Below, piece by piece: positions 10,207-19,463 of a stretch of DNA of 64,000 bases. A model generated the notes under the pieces. The model was not told the DNA's origin, did no database searches, and saw only the letters and a list, made by a program, of their open reading frames with translations. Each line of letters begins with the position of its first letter. Positions within the stretch are counted from its first letter, which is position 1. Source of the stretch: Albibacterium bauzanense (GTDB lineage Bacteria; Bacteroidota; Bacteroidia; Sphingobacteriales; Sphingobacteriaceae); NCBI RefSeq assembly GCF_004339765.1, contig NZ_SMGO01000002.1, positions 1,028,001 through 1,092,000 of the forward strand, read 5' to 3'. The position numbers were made by a program, and so were the translations under genes.

Positions 10207-11421
10207 TTAATTAAGGTCTAGACTAGCAGTATTTATTGTTTTATTTTTTGGAATAAATAGTAAAATCAAATAACTCACAATTGCACAAGCAGCCATTATT
10301 GAAACCATAGGTATATTTGTTCTATTATGAGCAATACTTACTAATACAGATGCAATTGCTCCAATAGAAAGCTGAATAGTACCTAATAATGCCGAGGCGC
10401 TTCCAGCAGATTTAGAAAATGGATTAAGAGCTAAAGCCGATGTGTTTGGAAATACGAAACCCTGACAAGCTAGGAAGCAGAAAATAAGAATAATAATTCC
10501 ATATAATGTTAAAGAGTTACTGAGTGCTAGAATTAGCATCAGAGATCCTGCAATAGCTTGAGCCATTAAAGCGTATTTAGAAATACTTTCACTGCTAAAT
10601 CTTTTTAACATTAGGGTATTTAACTGACTTGTTGTAATTAAACCTGCTGCTAATAGCGCAAAGACCCATCCATATTGTTTTTCATTCAAGCCGTATATCT
10701 CCATCATAACAAATGGAGATCCTGAAAGATAAGCATATAATCCTGATGATGCTGTTCCCCCTGCTATAGCATATATGAGGAATTGAGGGTTTTTAAGAAC
10801 TTTCCAAAAGCCTTTCATAATTGGAGCAGGCAATAAAGAAATAGTTGTGTTAGGTTTGCTTTTTGGAAGTACAAAGATAACACCTAATAAAATTAAGATC
10901 GTCAATACTGTAAGAAAAACAAAAATATAATGCCAACCCCATATTTCAATGATATATCCTCCTATTGTAGGAGCTAATATTGGTGAGATACCAATTACTA
11001 ACATCAGCATAGAAAAAATCTTTGCAGTTTCGGTTGGTGGAAAATAATCACGAACCATTGCCCTTGAGGCAACCATTCCGGCGCAGCTACCTAAGGCTTG
11101 AACGAAGCGAAGAAAAATAAGTCCATCTGCTGATTGTATAAAAACACAACCTATAGAAGCTCCAATATAAATTAACAACCCAATAAGTAAAGGAGACTTT
11201 CTTCCGAACCGATCTAGTAGGGGACCATAAATCATTTGACCACCAGCAATTCCTATGAAGAAACTAGTTAAGGACAATTGAATATGCTCAATATTTGTTT
11301 GTAGATCTAATGCTATTGCTTTGAAGCCAGGAAGGTACATGTCAATAGAAAATGGTCCAATTGCTGATAATAGACCAAGCATTAATATAATTAAAAACTT
11401 ATTATTTTTAGTTTGAGTCAT
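10207..11421 (-). CDS. Bcr/CflA-type multidrug efflux MFS transporter
   Basis: This is a 12-helix major facilitator protein. The N-terminal segment SAIGPFSIDMYLPGF is typical of the Bcr/CflA drug-proton antiporters (bicyclomycin or chloramphenicol type), and the loop after helix 2 has YGPLLDRFGRKSPLL, the motif A region. Substrates cannot be predicted. I chose the ATG at 11421 (404 aa); an in-frame TTG at 11445 would add eight residues and overlap the stop of the upstream peptidase gene. The tight spacing suggests co-transcription with that gene. Confidence 0.88.
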   Translation of the reverse strand: MTQTKNNKFLIILMLGLLSAIGPFSIDMYLPGFKAIALDLQTNIEHIQLSLTSFFIGIAGGQMIYGPLLDRFGRKSPLLIGLLIYIGASIGCVFIQSADGLIFLRFVQALGSCAGMVASRAMVRDYFPPTETAKIFSMLMLVIGISPILAPTIGGYIIEIWGWHYIFVFLTVLTILILLGVIFVLPKSKPNTTISLLPAPIMKGFWKVLKNPQFLIYAIAGGTASSGLYAYLSGSPFVMMEIYGLNEKQYGWVFALLAAGLITTSQLNTLMLKRFSSESISKYALMAQAIAGSLMLILALSNSLTLYGIIILIFCFLACQGFVFPNTSALALNPFSKSAGSASALLGTIQLSIGAIASVLVSIAHNRTNIPMVSIMAACAIVSYLILLFIPKNKTINTASLDLN

Positions 11422-11441
11422 TGACAATTTTTTTCGAAAGA

Positions 11442-13157
11442 TCAACTTAGCTTATCAAGTTCTAGTTTAACGAAATCTACAAGTTCTTTTACATACTCTT
11501 TGTTAAACTTAAATGTGATGCCGGCGGTTTCATATATTTCTGGAATAGTTTTAGTATAACCGAGCTTCAGGGCACTTAAGTAGTTATTTAAACCCTTTTC
11601 TGGATTTTCGATATAGTTTTTCCATATGGCGATGGCTCCCAATTGGGCCATTCCATACTCTATATAGTAAAAAGGCACTTCAAAAATATGCAGTTGTTTT
11701 TGCCATAAATTCTTGAGTGCAGCTGGATGTTTATCCCAATCAGCAAAACTATGTCCGAACCGTATAAATATCTTTTCCCACTCTTGCTCTCTTTCTAAAT
11801 CAGTATGGTTTGGATGAGTGTAGATCCAATGTTGAAATTGATCTATTGTAGCAACCCATGGTAGTGTTTTCAACACATCAATAAGCTGATCACGTTTGGC
11901 GCGTTTTAAATCTTCTTCATTGTTAAAGAAAACATTCCAGTGTGACATAGAAATTAGTTCCATAGACATTGAAGCCAGTTCTGCTACTTCACTAGGTAGA
12001 TGTTTAAAATCGTTCAGTTCTAAGTCTGCTGATATAAATGTATGTAAAGCATGACCCCCTTCATGTACCATTGTGGTAAGGTCGCGAAAAGTATTAGCAG
12101 AATTCATGAAAATAAAAGGAGCCCCACTTTCTGACAATGGGTAGTTGTATCCACCTGGAGCTTTCCCCTTCCGACTTTCTAAATCGAACAAATTATTGGC
12201 CTTCATTATTTTAATACGCTCGCCGATATAACTATCAAGCTTATAAAAACATTGCTGAGTTTTTTGTATTAAATCTTCCCCATCATTAAAAGGTTTTAAA
12301 GGAGTTTGTCCTGAAGGATCAACATCCATATCCCATGGTTCTAGATTCTTTAGTCCAAGTTTTTCTTTTCTTCTCTTTGCTTCTATGGCCAGGACAGGCA
12401 CTACCGTTTTTTCAATAGCATCATGAAACTGGTAACAATCTTCTGGAGAATAATCGAAACGACCCATTGCTTCAAACATATAGTCTCTGAAATTAGTAAA
12501 ACCAGCGTTATTCGCAACTTGATGTCTTAGACTTCTTAATTTATTAAATAACTTATTAAGGTCTGCTTTATCCTCCAGTCTTCGAGTAGTAATTGCATTC
12601 CATGTTGTTTCTCGGATGGACCTATCAATACTTTTTAAAAAAACAGCTGCTTGTTCTAATGTGTATTCTTTTTCATTCAACAATACAGACATAGAACCTG
12701 TAATTGATTGATATTTTTGTTGTTCTAGCTGAATCTCAGTTTGGAGACGAATGTTTTCTTCTCTAAAAAGGTCAAGAGATTTTTGGACACTGCGTAAGTA
12801 AATAGAATATTTCTTAGAATCGAGTTCTTTAACAAAAGGAGAATCGACCAATTTTTTATTTAATTGATTATTGATGGGAGCTATTTTAGGTTCAATTTCA
12901 GTTGCGAAATATTGGAAATCAAGAAGAAGTTTCTCATCGGTGGTATTGCAGGTCATTCTAATATAACGCCAAGCGGCATCTTCTTCCAAAATTGCTTCTA
13001 GTTCGCTACGGTTTAGCATCCATTCTTCAAGTTCTTTTAATGAATTGATAGGTCTATTTAGTAGATCAAGAAATAGAGGATGTAACTCTTCCCAAATAAT
13101 TTGAAGACCTTGTGGTACAAAATGTCTTTTCTTTTTATTTAGTGTCAATTTTTTCAT
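11442..13157 (-). CDS. M3 family oligoendopeptidase (PepF-like)
   Basis: This is a zinc metallopeptidase of the thimet oligopeptidase / PepF family, predicted to be cytoplasmic and to cut short peptides. The zinc motif VHEGGHALH falls at about residues 364-372, with the third ligand expected in the helix with SEVAELASMSME. There is no signal peptide. Length 571 aa matches PepF-like members. It is followed 21 bp later by the MFS transporter and preceded 10 bp upstream by the UbiA-type gene, so the three form one minus-strand unit. Confidence 0.92.
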   Translation of the reverse strand: MKKLTLNKKKRHFVPQGLQIIWEELHPLFLDLLNRPINSLKELEEWMLNRSELEAILEEDAAWRYIRMTCNTTDEKLLLDFQYFATEIEPKIAPINNQLNKKLVDSPFVKELDSKKYSIYLRSVQKSLDLFREENIRLQTEIQLEQQKYQSITGSMSVLLNEKEYTLEQAAVFLKSIDRSIRETTWNAITTRRLEDKADLNKLFNKLRSLRHQVANNAGFTNFRDYMFEAMGRFDYSPEDCYQFHDAIEKTVVPVLAIEAKRRKEKLGLKNLEPWDMDVDPSGQTPLKPFNDGEDLIQKTQQCFYKLDSYIGERIKIMKANNLFDLESRKGKAPGGYNYPLSESGAPFIFMNSANTFRDLTTMVHEGGHALHTFISADLELNDFKHLPSEVAELASMSMELISMSHWNVFFNNEEDLKRAKRDQLIDVLKTLPWVATIDQFQHWIYTHPNHTDLEREQEWEKIFIRFGHSFADWDKHPAALKNLWQKQLHIFEVPFYYIEYGMAQLGAIAIWKNYIENPEKGLNNYLSALKLGYTKTIPEIYETAGITFKFNKEYVKELVDFVKLELDKLS

Positions 13158-13167
13158 TCTTTATTAT

Positions 13168-14016
13168 TTAAAACCAGATATCTAATAAGAAAAACAGAGC
13201 GAAAATAACGGATGCTATTCCGTTGGTTGTCATAAAAGCTTTATTCACTCGTCTTAGATCTGTAGGACTGATAATTATATGTTGATAAATCAATAGCAAA
13301 ATATAAAACAATACACCTATATAATATAACCATCCTAGATCTAAATAGAATATAGGTAATGTGATAAAAATCGCTGATAGAATATGAAAGATTTCAGATA
13401 TATGCAAAGCGTTTTTCGTTCCAAAGAAAGCAGGTATAGAATTTAATTCGTGATCCTTGTCAAACTCTTCGTCTTGTAAAGCATATATAATATCGAAGCC
13501 ACTAACCCAAAAAATAACCGCTAAAGAATAGAAGACAGGTACAATGTTGAATGTTCCTGTTACAGCAAGATAAGCGCCTAAAGGAGCCAAGCCTAAACCA
13601 ATTCCTAAGACAATATGGCATAAAGCTGTGAATTTCTTGGTGTAACTGTAACCTAAAACAACAGCTAAGGCTATTGGAGATAAATAGAAACAAAGAGGAT
13701 TAATAAACCATGTAGTAGCTATAAATAATGCGCAGTTCAGAAGAGTGAACGTCAGGGCTTGAGATGCTGAAATTTTTCCAGCAGGAATATCCCGCATCGC
13801 TGTTCGTGGATTCATTGCATCGATATCACGATCGAGGTATCGATTAAAAGCCATTGCAGCATTTCGTGCAAAAACCATACAGCAAAGCATTAGAATAAAG
13901 AGTAGTAAGGTAAAGTTTGCGTCGGTAGTATAGATAGCTAAAAAGAAACCAATTATAGCAAAGGGAAGTGCAAAAATACTATGAGCAAAAAGAACCAATG
14001 AAAAATACTTTTTCAT
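13168..14016 (-). CDS. UbiA-family polyprenyltransferase (MqnP-like)
   Basis: This integral membrane prenyltransferase attaches a polyprenyl chain to an aromatic acid in quinone synthesis. The first Asp-rich motif [15 protein letters not shown] lies at about residues 58-72. The second is degenerate: [17 protein letters not shown] near 174-190. Several membrane helices are evident, and 282 aa is normal. In Bacteroidetes such proteins are often named 4-hydroxybenzoate prenyltransferase, but these organisms make menaquinone, so a role in the futalosine route (MqnP) is more likely. menG/ubiE is close by in the opposite direction. Confidence 0.85.
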   Translation of the reverse strand: MKKYFSLVLFAHSIFALPFAIIGFFLAIYTTDANFTLLLFILMLCCMVFARNAAMAFNRYLDRDIDAMNPRTAMRDIPAGKISASQALTFTLLNCALFIATTWFINPLCFYLSPIALAVVLGYSYTKKFTALCHIVLGIGLGLAPLGAYLAVTGTFNIVPVFYSLAVIFWVSGFDIIYALQDEEFDKDHELNSIPAFFGTKNALHISEIFHILSAIFITLPIFYLDLGWLYYIGVLFYILLLIYQHIIISPTDLRRVNKAFMTTNGIASVIFALFFLLDIWF

Positions 14017-14041
14017 ATATTAAACGAAGACAATGTTTCAA

Positions 14042-14644
14042 CTAGGATTGGAAATTCTTATTAATATCATTAATAGCAATTAATATCTCAGGACAGCCCA
14101 AATGTGTTTCTGCAGATGAAAGAAATACTTCTGGTACCTCCTCAAACCACTCTAATAGAGCTTTTTTAAATTTAGCGATGTTTTGAGTAGACCTTAAATT
14201 CGACTGTTTATCTGCTTTCGTGAAAATTAGTAAAAAAGGAATGCCATTTTCTCCAAGCCATTGACAAAATTCTAAATCTATTTTCTGTGGTTCATGCCGA
14301 CTATCAATTAGCACAAATAGACATTGCAGGTTTTCACGTACACGTAAGTATTTGCGAATGAACTTTTCCCATTCATCTCGATTGGAACGAGAGGTTTTTG
14401 CATATCCATATCCAGGTAGATCAACTAAATACCACTCATTGTTAATTATAAAATGATTTATTAATTGAGTTTTTCCGGGCGTTTGAGAGGTTTTTGCTAA
14501 ATTCTTCTTGTTAGTAAGTGCATTTATAAGCGAGGATTTACCAACATTTGAACGGCCGATAAAAGCGTATTCAGGTAAATTAAGTTCAGGTAATTTGTCG
14601 GTTCTTGTATTACTACATAGAAATTCAGCGCTTTTAACATTCAT
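14042..14644 (-). CDS. engB: Ribosome biogenesis GTP-binding protein YihA/EngB
   Basis: EngB (YsxC) is a TRAFAC GTPase needed for assembly of the large ribosomal subunit and linked to division. G1 is [10 protein letters not shown] (about 31-40), G3 is DLPGYG, and G4 is TKAD. The 200-aa length is standard. A TAACTTTG box at 14656-14649 lies only 4 nt before the start codon, so the mRNA may be leaderless. The gene opens the minus-strand block and is divergent from ubiE/menG. Confidence 0.96.
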   Translation of the reverse strand: MNVKSAEFLCSNTRTDKLPELNLPEYAFIGRSNVGKSSLINALTNKKNLAKTSQTPGKTQLINHFIINNEWYLVDLPGYGYAKTSRSNRDEWEKFIRKYLRVRENLQCLFVLIDSRHEPQKIDLEFCQWLGENGIPFLLIFTKADKQSNLRSTQNIAKFKKALLEWFEEVPEVFLSSAETHLGCPEILIAINDINKNFQS

Positions 14645-14648
14645 ATTG

Positions 14649-14656
14649 CAAAGTTA
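14649..14656 (-). promoter_or_regulatory. -7 box TAACTTTG abutting the engB start
   Basis: On the minus strand the order is TAACTTTG-CAAT-ATG. The box fits the Bacteroidetes -7 consensus, and transcription would start at or next to the engB start codon. No convincing -33 TTTG is seen. Confidence 0.5.
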
Positions 14657-14739
14657 AAACATTAATGCGAGAAATTGAATGTTCATTCGGTCGTATGAAA
14701 TCAAGCTTTTGTTTATAGGTTTTTGTGGATTCAGCTTTG

Positions 14740-14747
14740 TATATTTG
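14740..14747 (+). promoter_or_regulatory. -7 box TATATTTG upstream of ubiE/menG
   Basis: TATATTTG fits TAnnTTTG and ends 9 bp before the ATG at 14757, giving a very short leader. TTTG copies lie at 14722-14725 and 14708-14711, but neither is at the usual 19-21 bp spacing, so confidence is moderate. Confidence 0.5.
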
Positions 14748-14756
14748 CATTGAGCA

Positions 14757-15488
14757 ATGTCAAGAATTATTACACCGTACGAACAAGAAGATATAGGCAA
14801 GAAGCAACAGGTTGCTGATATGTTTAATAATATCTCAAAGAAATACGATTTTTTGAATCGTGTTTTATCTTTTGGAATTGATAAGATATGGAGAAGAAAA
14901 GCCATCTCTACTTTGAAAACGTTGAGGCCTCAGCTTTTGTTAGATGTAGCTACAGGTACAGGCGATTTTGCTTTAGAAGCAATTCGAATTTTAAAACCAA
15001 AAAAGGTTATCGGTATTGATATTTCGGAAGGTATGTTAACTATTGCGAAAGACAAAATATTAGATCGTAAATTGTCAGATTGTTTCGAAGTTCAATTAGG
15101 AGATTCTGAAAAACTGGCTTTCTCAAATGATACTTTTGATGCCGTTACAGTAGCTTTTGGGGTTCGTAATTTTGAAAATTTGCAACAAGGATTAGATGAT
15201 ATCTGTCGGGTTATTCGTCCAGGTGGGCAAGTGGTTATTTTAGAGTTTTCTAAGCCAAGGAGATTCCCTATAAAGCAATTGTATACATTCTATTCTAAAA
15301 ATATTTTGCCACAAGTAGGGAAGTTGTTTTCTAAAGATAATAGGGCTTATTCTTACCTTCCTGAATCAATCGCTCAATTCCCTGATGGTGATGATTTCAC
15401 TGATTTATTATTAAATGCCGGATTTAAGCAGGTTTCATGCAAACCGCAAACTTTTGGCATATGCACTATATATATTGGAATTAAATAA
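14757..15488 (+). CDS. ubiE: Demethylmenaquinone methyltransferase MenG/UbiE
   Basis: This SAM-dependent C-methyltransferase performs the last step of menaquinone synthesis. The SAM-binding motif is LLDVATGTGDFALEA (about 61-75), and the UbiE signature regions FNNISKKYDFLNRVLSFGID and VAFGVRNFENLQQGL are present. Length 243 aa is normal. Bacteroidetes lack ubiquinone, so the menaquinone role is the natural reading. It faces the UbiA-type gene 0.7 kb away on the other strand. Confidence 0.95.
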   Translation: MSRIITPYEQEDIGKKQQVADMFNNISKKYDFLNRVLSFGIDKIWRRKAISTLKTLRPQLLLDVATGTGDFALEAIRILKPKKVIGIDISEGMLTIAKDKILDRKLSDCFEVQLGDSEKLAFSNDTFDAVTVAFGVRNFENLQQGLDDICRVIRPGGQVVILEFSKPRRFPIKQLYTFYSKNILPQVGKLFSKDNRAYSYLPESIAQFPDGDDFTDLLLNAGFKQVSCKPQTFGICTIYIGIK

Positions 15489-15545
15489 GATCTTTAACAT
15501 TCCTACTAAGGAGGTTATTTGATCTCAACGAATACATAATCAGTT

Positions 15546-16310
15546 ATGGCAAAGATAGCAATGATTACAGGAGCCAGCGCCGGTATTGGAGAGGCCTGCG
15601 CAGAAATTTTCGCTAAGAATGGTTATAATCTCATTTTATCTGCAAGGCGGTATGGTCGTCTTGAAAAACTATCTAAACGGTTATCGAATGATTATGGCAT
15701 CCTTATACAGATAATGGAAGTTGATGTTCAGGATAAAGAGGATGTGATTAATAATTGGGATAAATTGCCGGAAGAGTGGAGACATGTCGATGTCCTGATT
15801 AATAATGCTGGTTTGAGCCTTGGGCTAGAACCTATTTATAATGGTGAAATAGATGATTGGGATAAAATGATTGATACCAACATAAAAGGTTTATTATATG
15901 TTAGCAGAATGGTAATTCCAGGGATGAAAGAAAATAAATTTGGTCATATAATTAACATTGGCTCAATAGCCGGAAAGGAAGTATATCCTAATGGCAATGT
16001 TTATTGTGCGACAAAGCATGCTGTAGATGCTTTAAGTAAATCAATGAGAATTGATTTATTGCCCTATTCTGTGAAAGTAACAGTTTTACATCCCGGTGCA
16101 GTTGAAACAGAATTCTCGGTAGTGCGTTTTAAAGGAGATGCAGGTCGGGCAAAAAAGGTTTATGAAGGATTTGACCCACTTTTAGCAAATGATATTGCCG
16201 ATGCTGCATGGTATGCTGTTTCGCGACCACAGCATGTAAATATCAATGAAATGTTAATTATGCCGACAAGTCAGGCAAATAGTGTTTTTTTTAATAAGGA
16301 ATCTAATTAA
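15546..16310 (+). CDS. Short-chain dehydrogenase (YdfG-like)
   Basis: This is a classical SDR oxidoreductase with the cofactor motif TGASAGIG near residue 8, NNAG near residue 88, the active-site Ser in the NIGSIAG region and the catalytic YCATK motif near 155. The overall pattern is close to the NADP-dependent 3-hydroxy acid / serine dehydrogenase group (YdfG), but the substrate cannot be told from sequence. It is followed by the YqeY gene after 52 bp. Confidence 0.87.
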   Translation: MAKIAMITGASAGIGEACAEIFAKNGYNLILSARRYGRLEKLSKRLSNDYGILIQIMEVDVQDKEDVINNWDKLPEEWRHVDVLINNAGLSLGLEPIYNGEIDDWDKMIDTNIKGLLYVSRMVIPGMKENKFGHIINIGSIAGKEVYPNGNVYCATKHAVDALSKSMRIDLLPYSVKVTVLHPGAVETEFSVVRFKGDAGRAKKVYEGFDPLLANDIADAAWYAVSRPQHVNINEMLIMPTSQANSVFFNKESN

Positions 16311-16362
16311 GAGTTTGCAGTAAAATATTAGTAGAATAGAATTTTTAATAATTTAGTTTTAT

Positions 16363-16812
16363 ATGGCACTAAAGAATCAAATTGACCAAGATATAAAGGC
16401 AGCTATGTTGGCAAAAGACCAAGCACGTTTAAGAGGTCTTCGTGCTATAAAATCGGCAATTTTAATGGCTGAAACAGAAAAGAATGCTGGTGTTTTTAAT
16501 GAAGAATCAGAGATAAAAGTTTTACAACGTCTTATTAAGCAACGAAAAGAATCAGCAGAGATCTATCAGCAGCAGAATCGTCCAGATTTATATGCAATTG
16601 AGAAAGAAGAGCAGGATGTTATTGAGAGCTATTTGCCGAAGCAGTTAGATAGAGATGAAATCAGAAAAATCATTCTTTCAATTATTGAAGAAAATGGTTT
16701 TACCAGTATAAAAGATATGGGTAAAGTTATGGGTATGTCGAATAAAATACTTGCTGGAAAAGCAGATGGAAAAACTATCTCAGAAATAGTTAAAGAAGTA
16801 TTGGCACCTTAA
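16363..16812 (+). CDS. GatB/YqeY domain protein
   Basis: This 149-residue protein of the YqeY family resembles the tail domain of the amidotransferase subunit GatB; its function is poorly known, with possible tRNA-related roles. Typical features are the N-terminal DIKAAMLAKDQARLRGLRAIKSA and the C-terminal GKVMGMSNKILAGKADGKTISEIV. In many Bacteroidetes this gene sits close to ftsZ; here it lies about 11 kb away. Confidence 0.9.
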   Translation: MALKNQIDQDIKAAMLAKDQARLRGLRAIKSAILMAETEKNAGVFNEESEIKVLQRLIKQRKESAEIYQQQNRPDLYAIEKEEQDVIESYLPKQLDRDEIRKIILSIIEENGFTSIKDMGKVMGMSNKILAGKADGKTISEIVKEVLAP

Positions 16813-16912
16813 TAAACAATAATAAATTTAACCTAATTTTATTACATTTAGAAAAAATTGGGCAAGCATTAAATGTAGTCTAAAGGAAATAACAAATAGT
16901 TAAAGATACTCT

Positions 16913-17671
16913 ATGGATTTTACCATAAAAGAAGATAAAGGTTTTAAATACGTTGATGAAGGGGAAGGAGAAGTAATTGTATTGCTTCACGGGTTAATGG
17001 GCGCATTAAGTAATTGGGAATATGTAGTTAATCAATTTAAGGATAATTATCGGGTAATTATTCCCATGTTACCGATTTATGAAATGCCCATTCTAACTAC
17101 CGGTGTAAAAAGCCTGTCAAAATTCTTGAAGAAATTTGTGACTCACATGCAGCTTAAGGATTTTATTATTGTTGGTAACTCTTTAGGAGGGCACGTAGGA
17201 TTGATGTATGTTGCATCCAATCAGTCAAATGTTAAAGCATTAGTATTGGCAGGAAGTTCTGGTTTATATGAAAATGCATTTGGCGGGTCTTTTCCTAAAA
17301 GAGGTAATTATGAGTATATAAAAGAAAAGGTTCAGTTTACTTTTTATGATCCAGCGACAGCTAGTGAAGAGCTTGTCGATGAAGTTTTTGCTACGGTAAA
17401 CAATAGAGAGAGAGTGATTCGTATTTTGGCAAATGCTAAATCGGCCATTCGTCATAACATGGCTAAAGACCTTCCAAAGATAAAAATACCTGTTTGTATA
17501 ATATGGGGAAAACAAGATAAGGTAACACCGCCAGATGTGGCAGAGCAATTTAATGCATTGTTGCCTAATGCAGAATTACATTGGATTGATAAATGTGGGC
17601 ATGCTCCTATGATGGAGCAGCCGGTAGAGTTTAATATTGTATTAAAGGAATATTTAAGTAAATTAAACTAA
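16913..17671 (+). CDS. Alpha/beta hydrolase
   Basis: This cytoplasmic alpha/beta-fold hydrolase has an oxyanion region HGLMGALSNW (about 25-34), the nucleophile elbow GNSLGGH (Ser near 84), an acid in WGKQDKVTP and the catalytic His in GHAPMMEQP. It has no signal peptide. Related proteins include esterases and C-C hydrolases such as MhpC, but the substrate is unknown. It is followed after 38 bp by the CBS-domain gene. Confidence 0.87.
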   Translation: MDFTIKEDKGFKYVDEGEGEVIVLLHGLMGALSNWEYVVNQFKDNYRVIIPMLPIYEMPILTTGVKSLSKFLKKFVTHMQLKDFIIVGNSLGGHVGLMYVASNQSNVKALVLAGSSGLYENAFGGSFPKRGNYEYIKEKVQFTFYDPATASEELVDEVFATVNNRERVIRILANAKSAIRHNMAKDLPKIKIPVCIIWGKQDKVTPPDVAEQFNALLPNAELHWIDKCGHAPMMEQPVEFNIVLKEYLSKLN

Positions 17672-17709
17672 AAGCAATATTAATCGTTTAATCTATAAAG
17701 AAAACAACG

Positions 17710-18372
17710 GTGACTGCAAAAGAAATAGTATCAAATTCTATCTACCCTGCTAAGACTTCCGATAGCTTGCGGGCATTGTTGAGCCGTATGCAAGAATATC
17801 GGGTTGAACATTTACCGCTTATTCGTTATAATCAATTAGTTGGCTTAATACACGAAGATGATGTTATTGCAGCTATTGATAGAAAGGATGACTCTAAACT
17901 TAAGGACCTTCCTCATGAGTTGATTTATATATATGAAAATCAACATATCTATGATGTAGTACGACTGTTCTACATTCATCAACTTGATATATTACCAGTT
18001 ATTGACGAAAAACAGTATTATGTAGGGTGTATTACTATACATGACGTCCTCAATGAGGTTGCAATGATTACCACGTCAGATGAACCAGGTGGAATTATTA
18101 TTCTCGAAGTAAATAATCGTGATAATTCTTTATCACAAATTGCTCAGATTGTTGAATCAGACAATGCTCAGATTATGAGTTCCTATGCACGATCTTTCCC
18201 TGACTCAACAAGGATGGAAATTACTTTGAAGCTCAATAGAACAGATATTGCATCTATTGTAGCATCATTTCTAAGATATGATTATGAAGTGAAAGCTACC
18301 TTCAACGATGTTCGGGTTTATGACACTTCTCGTGATAGGTATGAACAGCTTCTTAATTATTTAAATATGTAA
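17710..18372 (+). CDS. CBS-domain protein
   Basis: The N-terminal half contains two CBS motifs (residues about 1-60 and 70-125), which usually bind adenosine nucleotides. The C-terminal half, starting near GGIIILEVNNRDNSL, looks like an ACT-like regulatory domain. The layout recalls AcuB, but the ligand and partner are unknown. The start is GTG. The CBS protein directly before nadK is a recurrent Bacteroidetes arrangement (recalled, not checked), which suggests a link to adenylate or NAD status. Confidence 0.8.
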   Translation: MTAKEIVSNSIYPAKTSDSLRALLSRMQEYRVEHLPLIRYNQLVGLIHEDDVIAAIDRKDDSKLKDLPHELIYIYENQHIYDVVRLFYIHQLDILPVIDEKQYYVGCITIHDVLNEVAMITTSDEPGGIIILEVNNRDNSLSQIAQIVESDNAQIMSSYARSFPDSTRMEITLKLNRTDIASIVASFLRYDYEVKATFNDVRVYDTSRDRYEQLLNYLNM

Positions 18373-18425
18373 CTTAGCCGTCTATAAACAGATAGCTTTG
18401 TAATGCCAAGACCCTTAAGAATAGA

Positions 18426-19307
18426 ATGAAAGTTGCAATTTACGGTATAGAGTTTCAAAAAGTAGTAATTCCATATGTTGAACAGCTCTTTAAGTTATTG
18501 AAGAGTAGGAATGTTGAGATCTGGGTATTTAAAGAGTTTGATTCTTTTCTATCCACCTTTATGGAGTGTGGTTCACGTAATACTTATAAAGATAGGTTTG
18601 ATTTGCCTCATGATATTGATTTTATGCTGAGTCTTGGAGGAGATGGAACGATGCTTTCTGCTGTTTCAATCTTACGCGATTCAGAAATTCCAATAACCGG
18701 GATAAACTTAGGCAGATTAGGTTTTTTGGCGAGCATAAATAAAAACCATATTGAACAAGCTTTAGAACTATTATTGAATCGAGAATATAGTATTGAAAAA
18801 AGAACTCTTTTATCTGTTGAGGCAGATGGTATGGAATTGTTTAATGGCGATAGGTTTGCTTTGAATGATGTTACCGTTCTTAAAAGAGATTCATCAGCTA
18901 TGATCACTGTCAATGTTTATCTAAACGGAGAGATTTTAAATGCTTATTGGGCAGATGGGATGATATTTGCGACTCCTACAGGATCAACTGCCTATTCATT
19001 AAGTTGTGGCGGACCAATCATTCTGCCAGGCTCTGGAAATTTTGTTATAACACCTGTTTCTCCGCATAATTTAAATGTAAGACCACTGGTAATCTCTGAT
19101 AAGGATGAGTTAACTATTGAGATTGAAAGTCGAAGTGAAACCTATCTATTATCATGTGACTCACGAACATGTGATCTAAAGACAAGTGTGAAGCTTAAAA
19201 TAACGAAAGCTAATTTTAATATTAATCTTATCAGATTGAAAGATGAGAGCTTTTTTTCTACCCTTCGTCAAAAGTTATTGTGGGGATTAGATACAAGAAA
19301 CTATTAA
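18426..19307 (+). CDS. nadK: NAD kinase
   Basis: NadK phosphorylates NAD+ to NADP+. The catalytic GGDGT motif is present in LSLGGDGTMLSAV (about 68-80), with the NE/D-type region FALNDVTVLKRDSS and the glycine-rich segment TPTGSTAYSLSCGGPII (about 181-197). The length of 293 aa is normal. It stands between the CBS gene and uppS. Confidence 0.96.
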   Translation: MKVAIYGIEFQKVVIPYVEQLFKLLKSRNVEIWVFKEFDSFLSTFMECGSRNTYKDRFDLPHDIDFMLSLGGDGTMLSAVSILRDSEIPITGINLGRLGFLASINKNHIEQALELLLNREYSIEKRTLLSVEADGMELFNGDRFALNDVTVLKRDSSAMITVNVYLNGEILNAYWADGMIFATPTGSTAYSLSCGGPIILPGSGNFVITPVSPHNLNVRPLVISDKDELTIEIESRSETYLLSCDSRTCDLKTSVKLKITKANFNINLIRLKDESFFSTLRQKLLWGLDTRNY

Positions 19308-19463
19308 ATCTTCAGAAATTTATAACATTCTGCTTACCTTTGGCTCTTAATTTCAATTTAAGTATTAAAGATTTATTGCTTTTTTTGGAAAAATATTTTA
19401 ATAAAAAGCTCTTCAGGGTAAGATTTTTATTTTTATATGCATAAATAGGTAATTACATTATAA

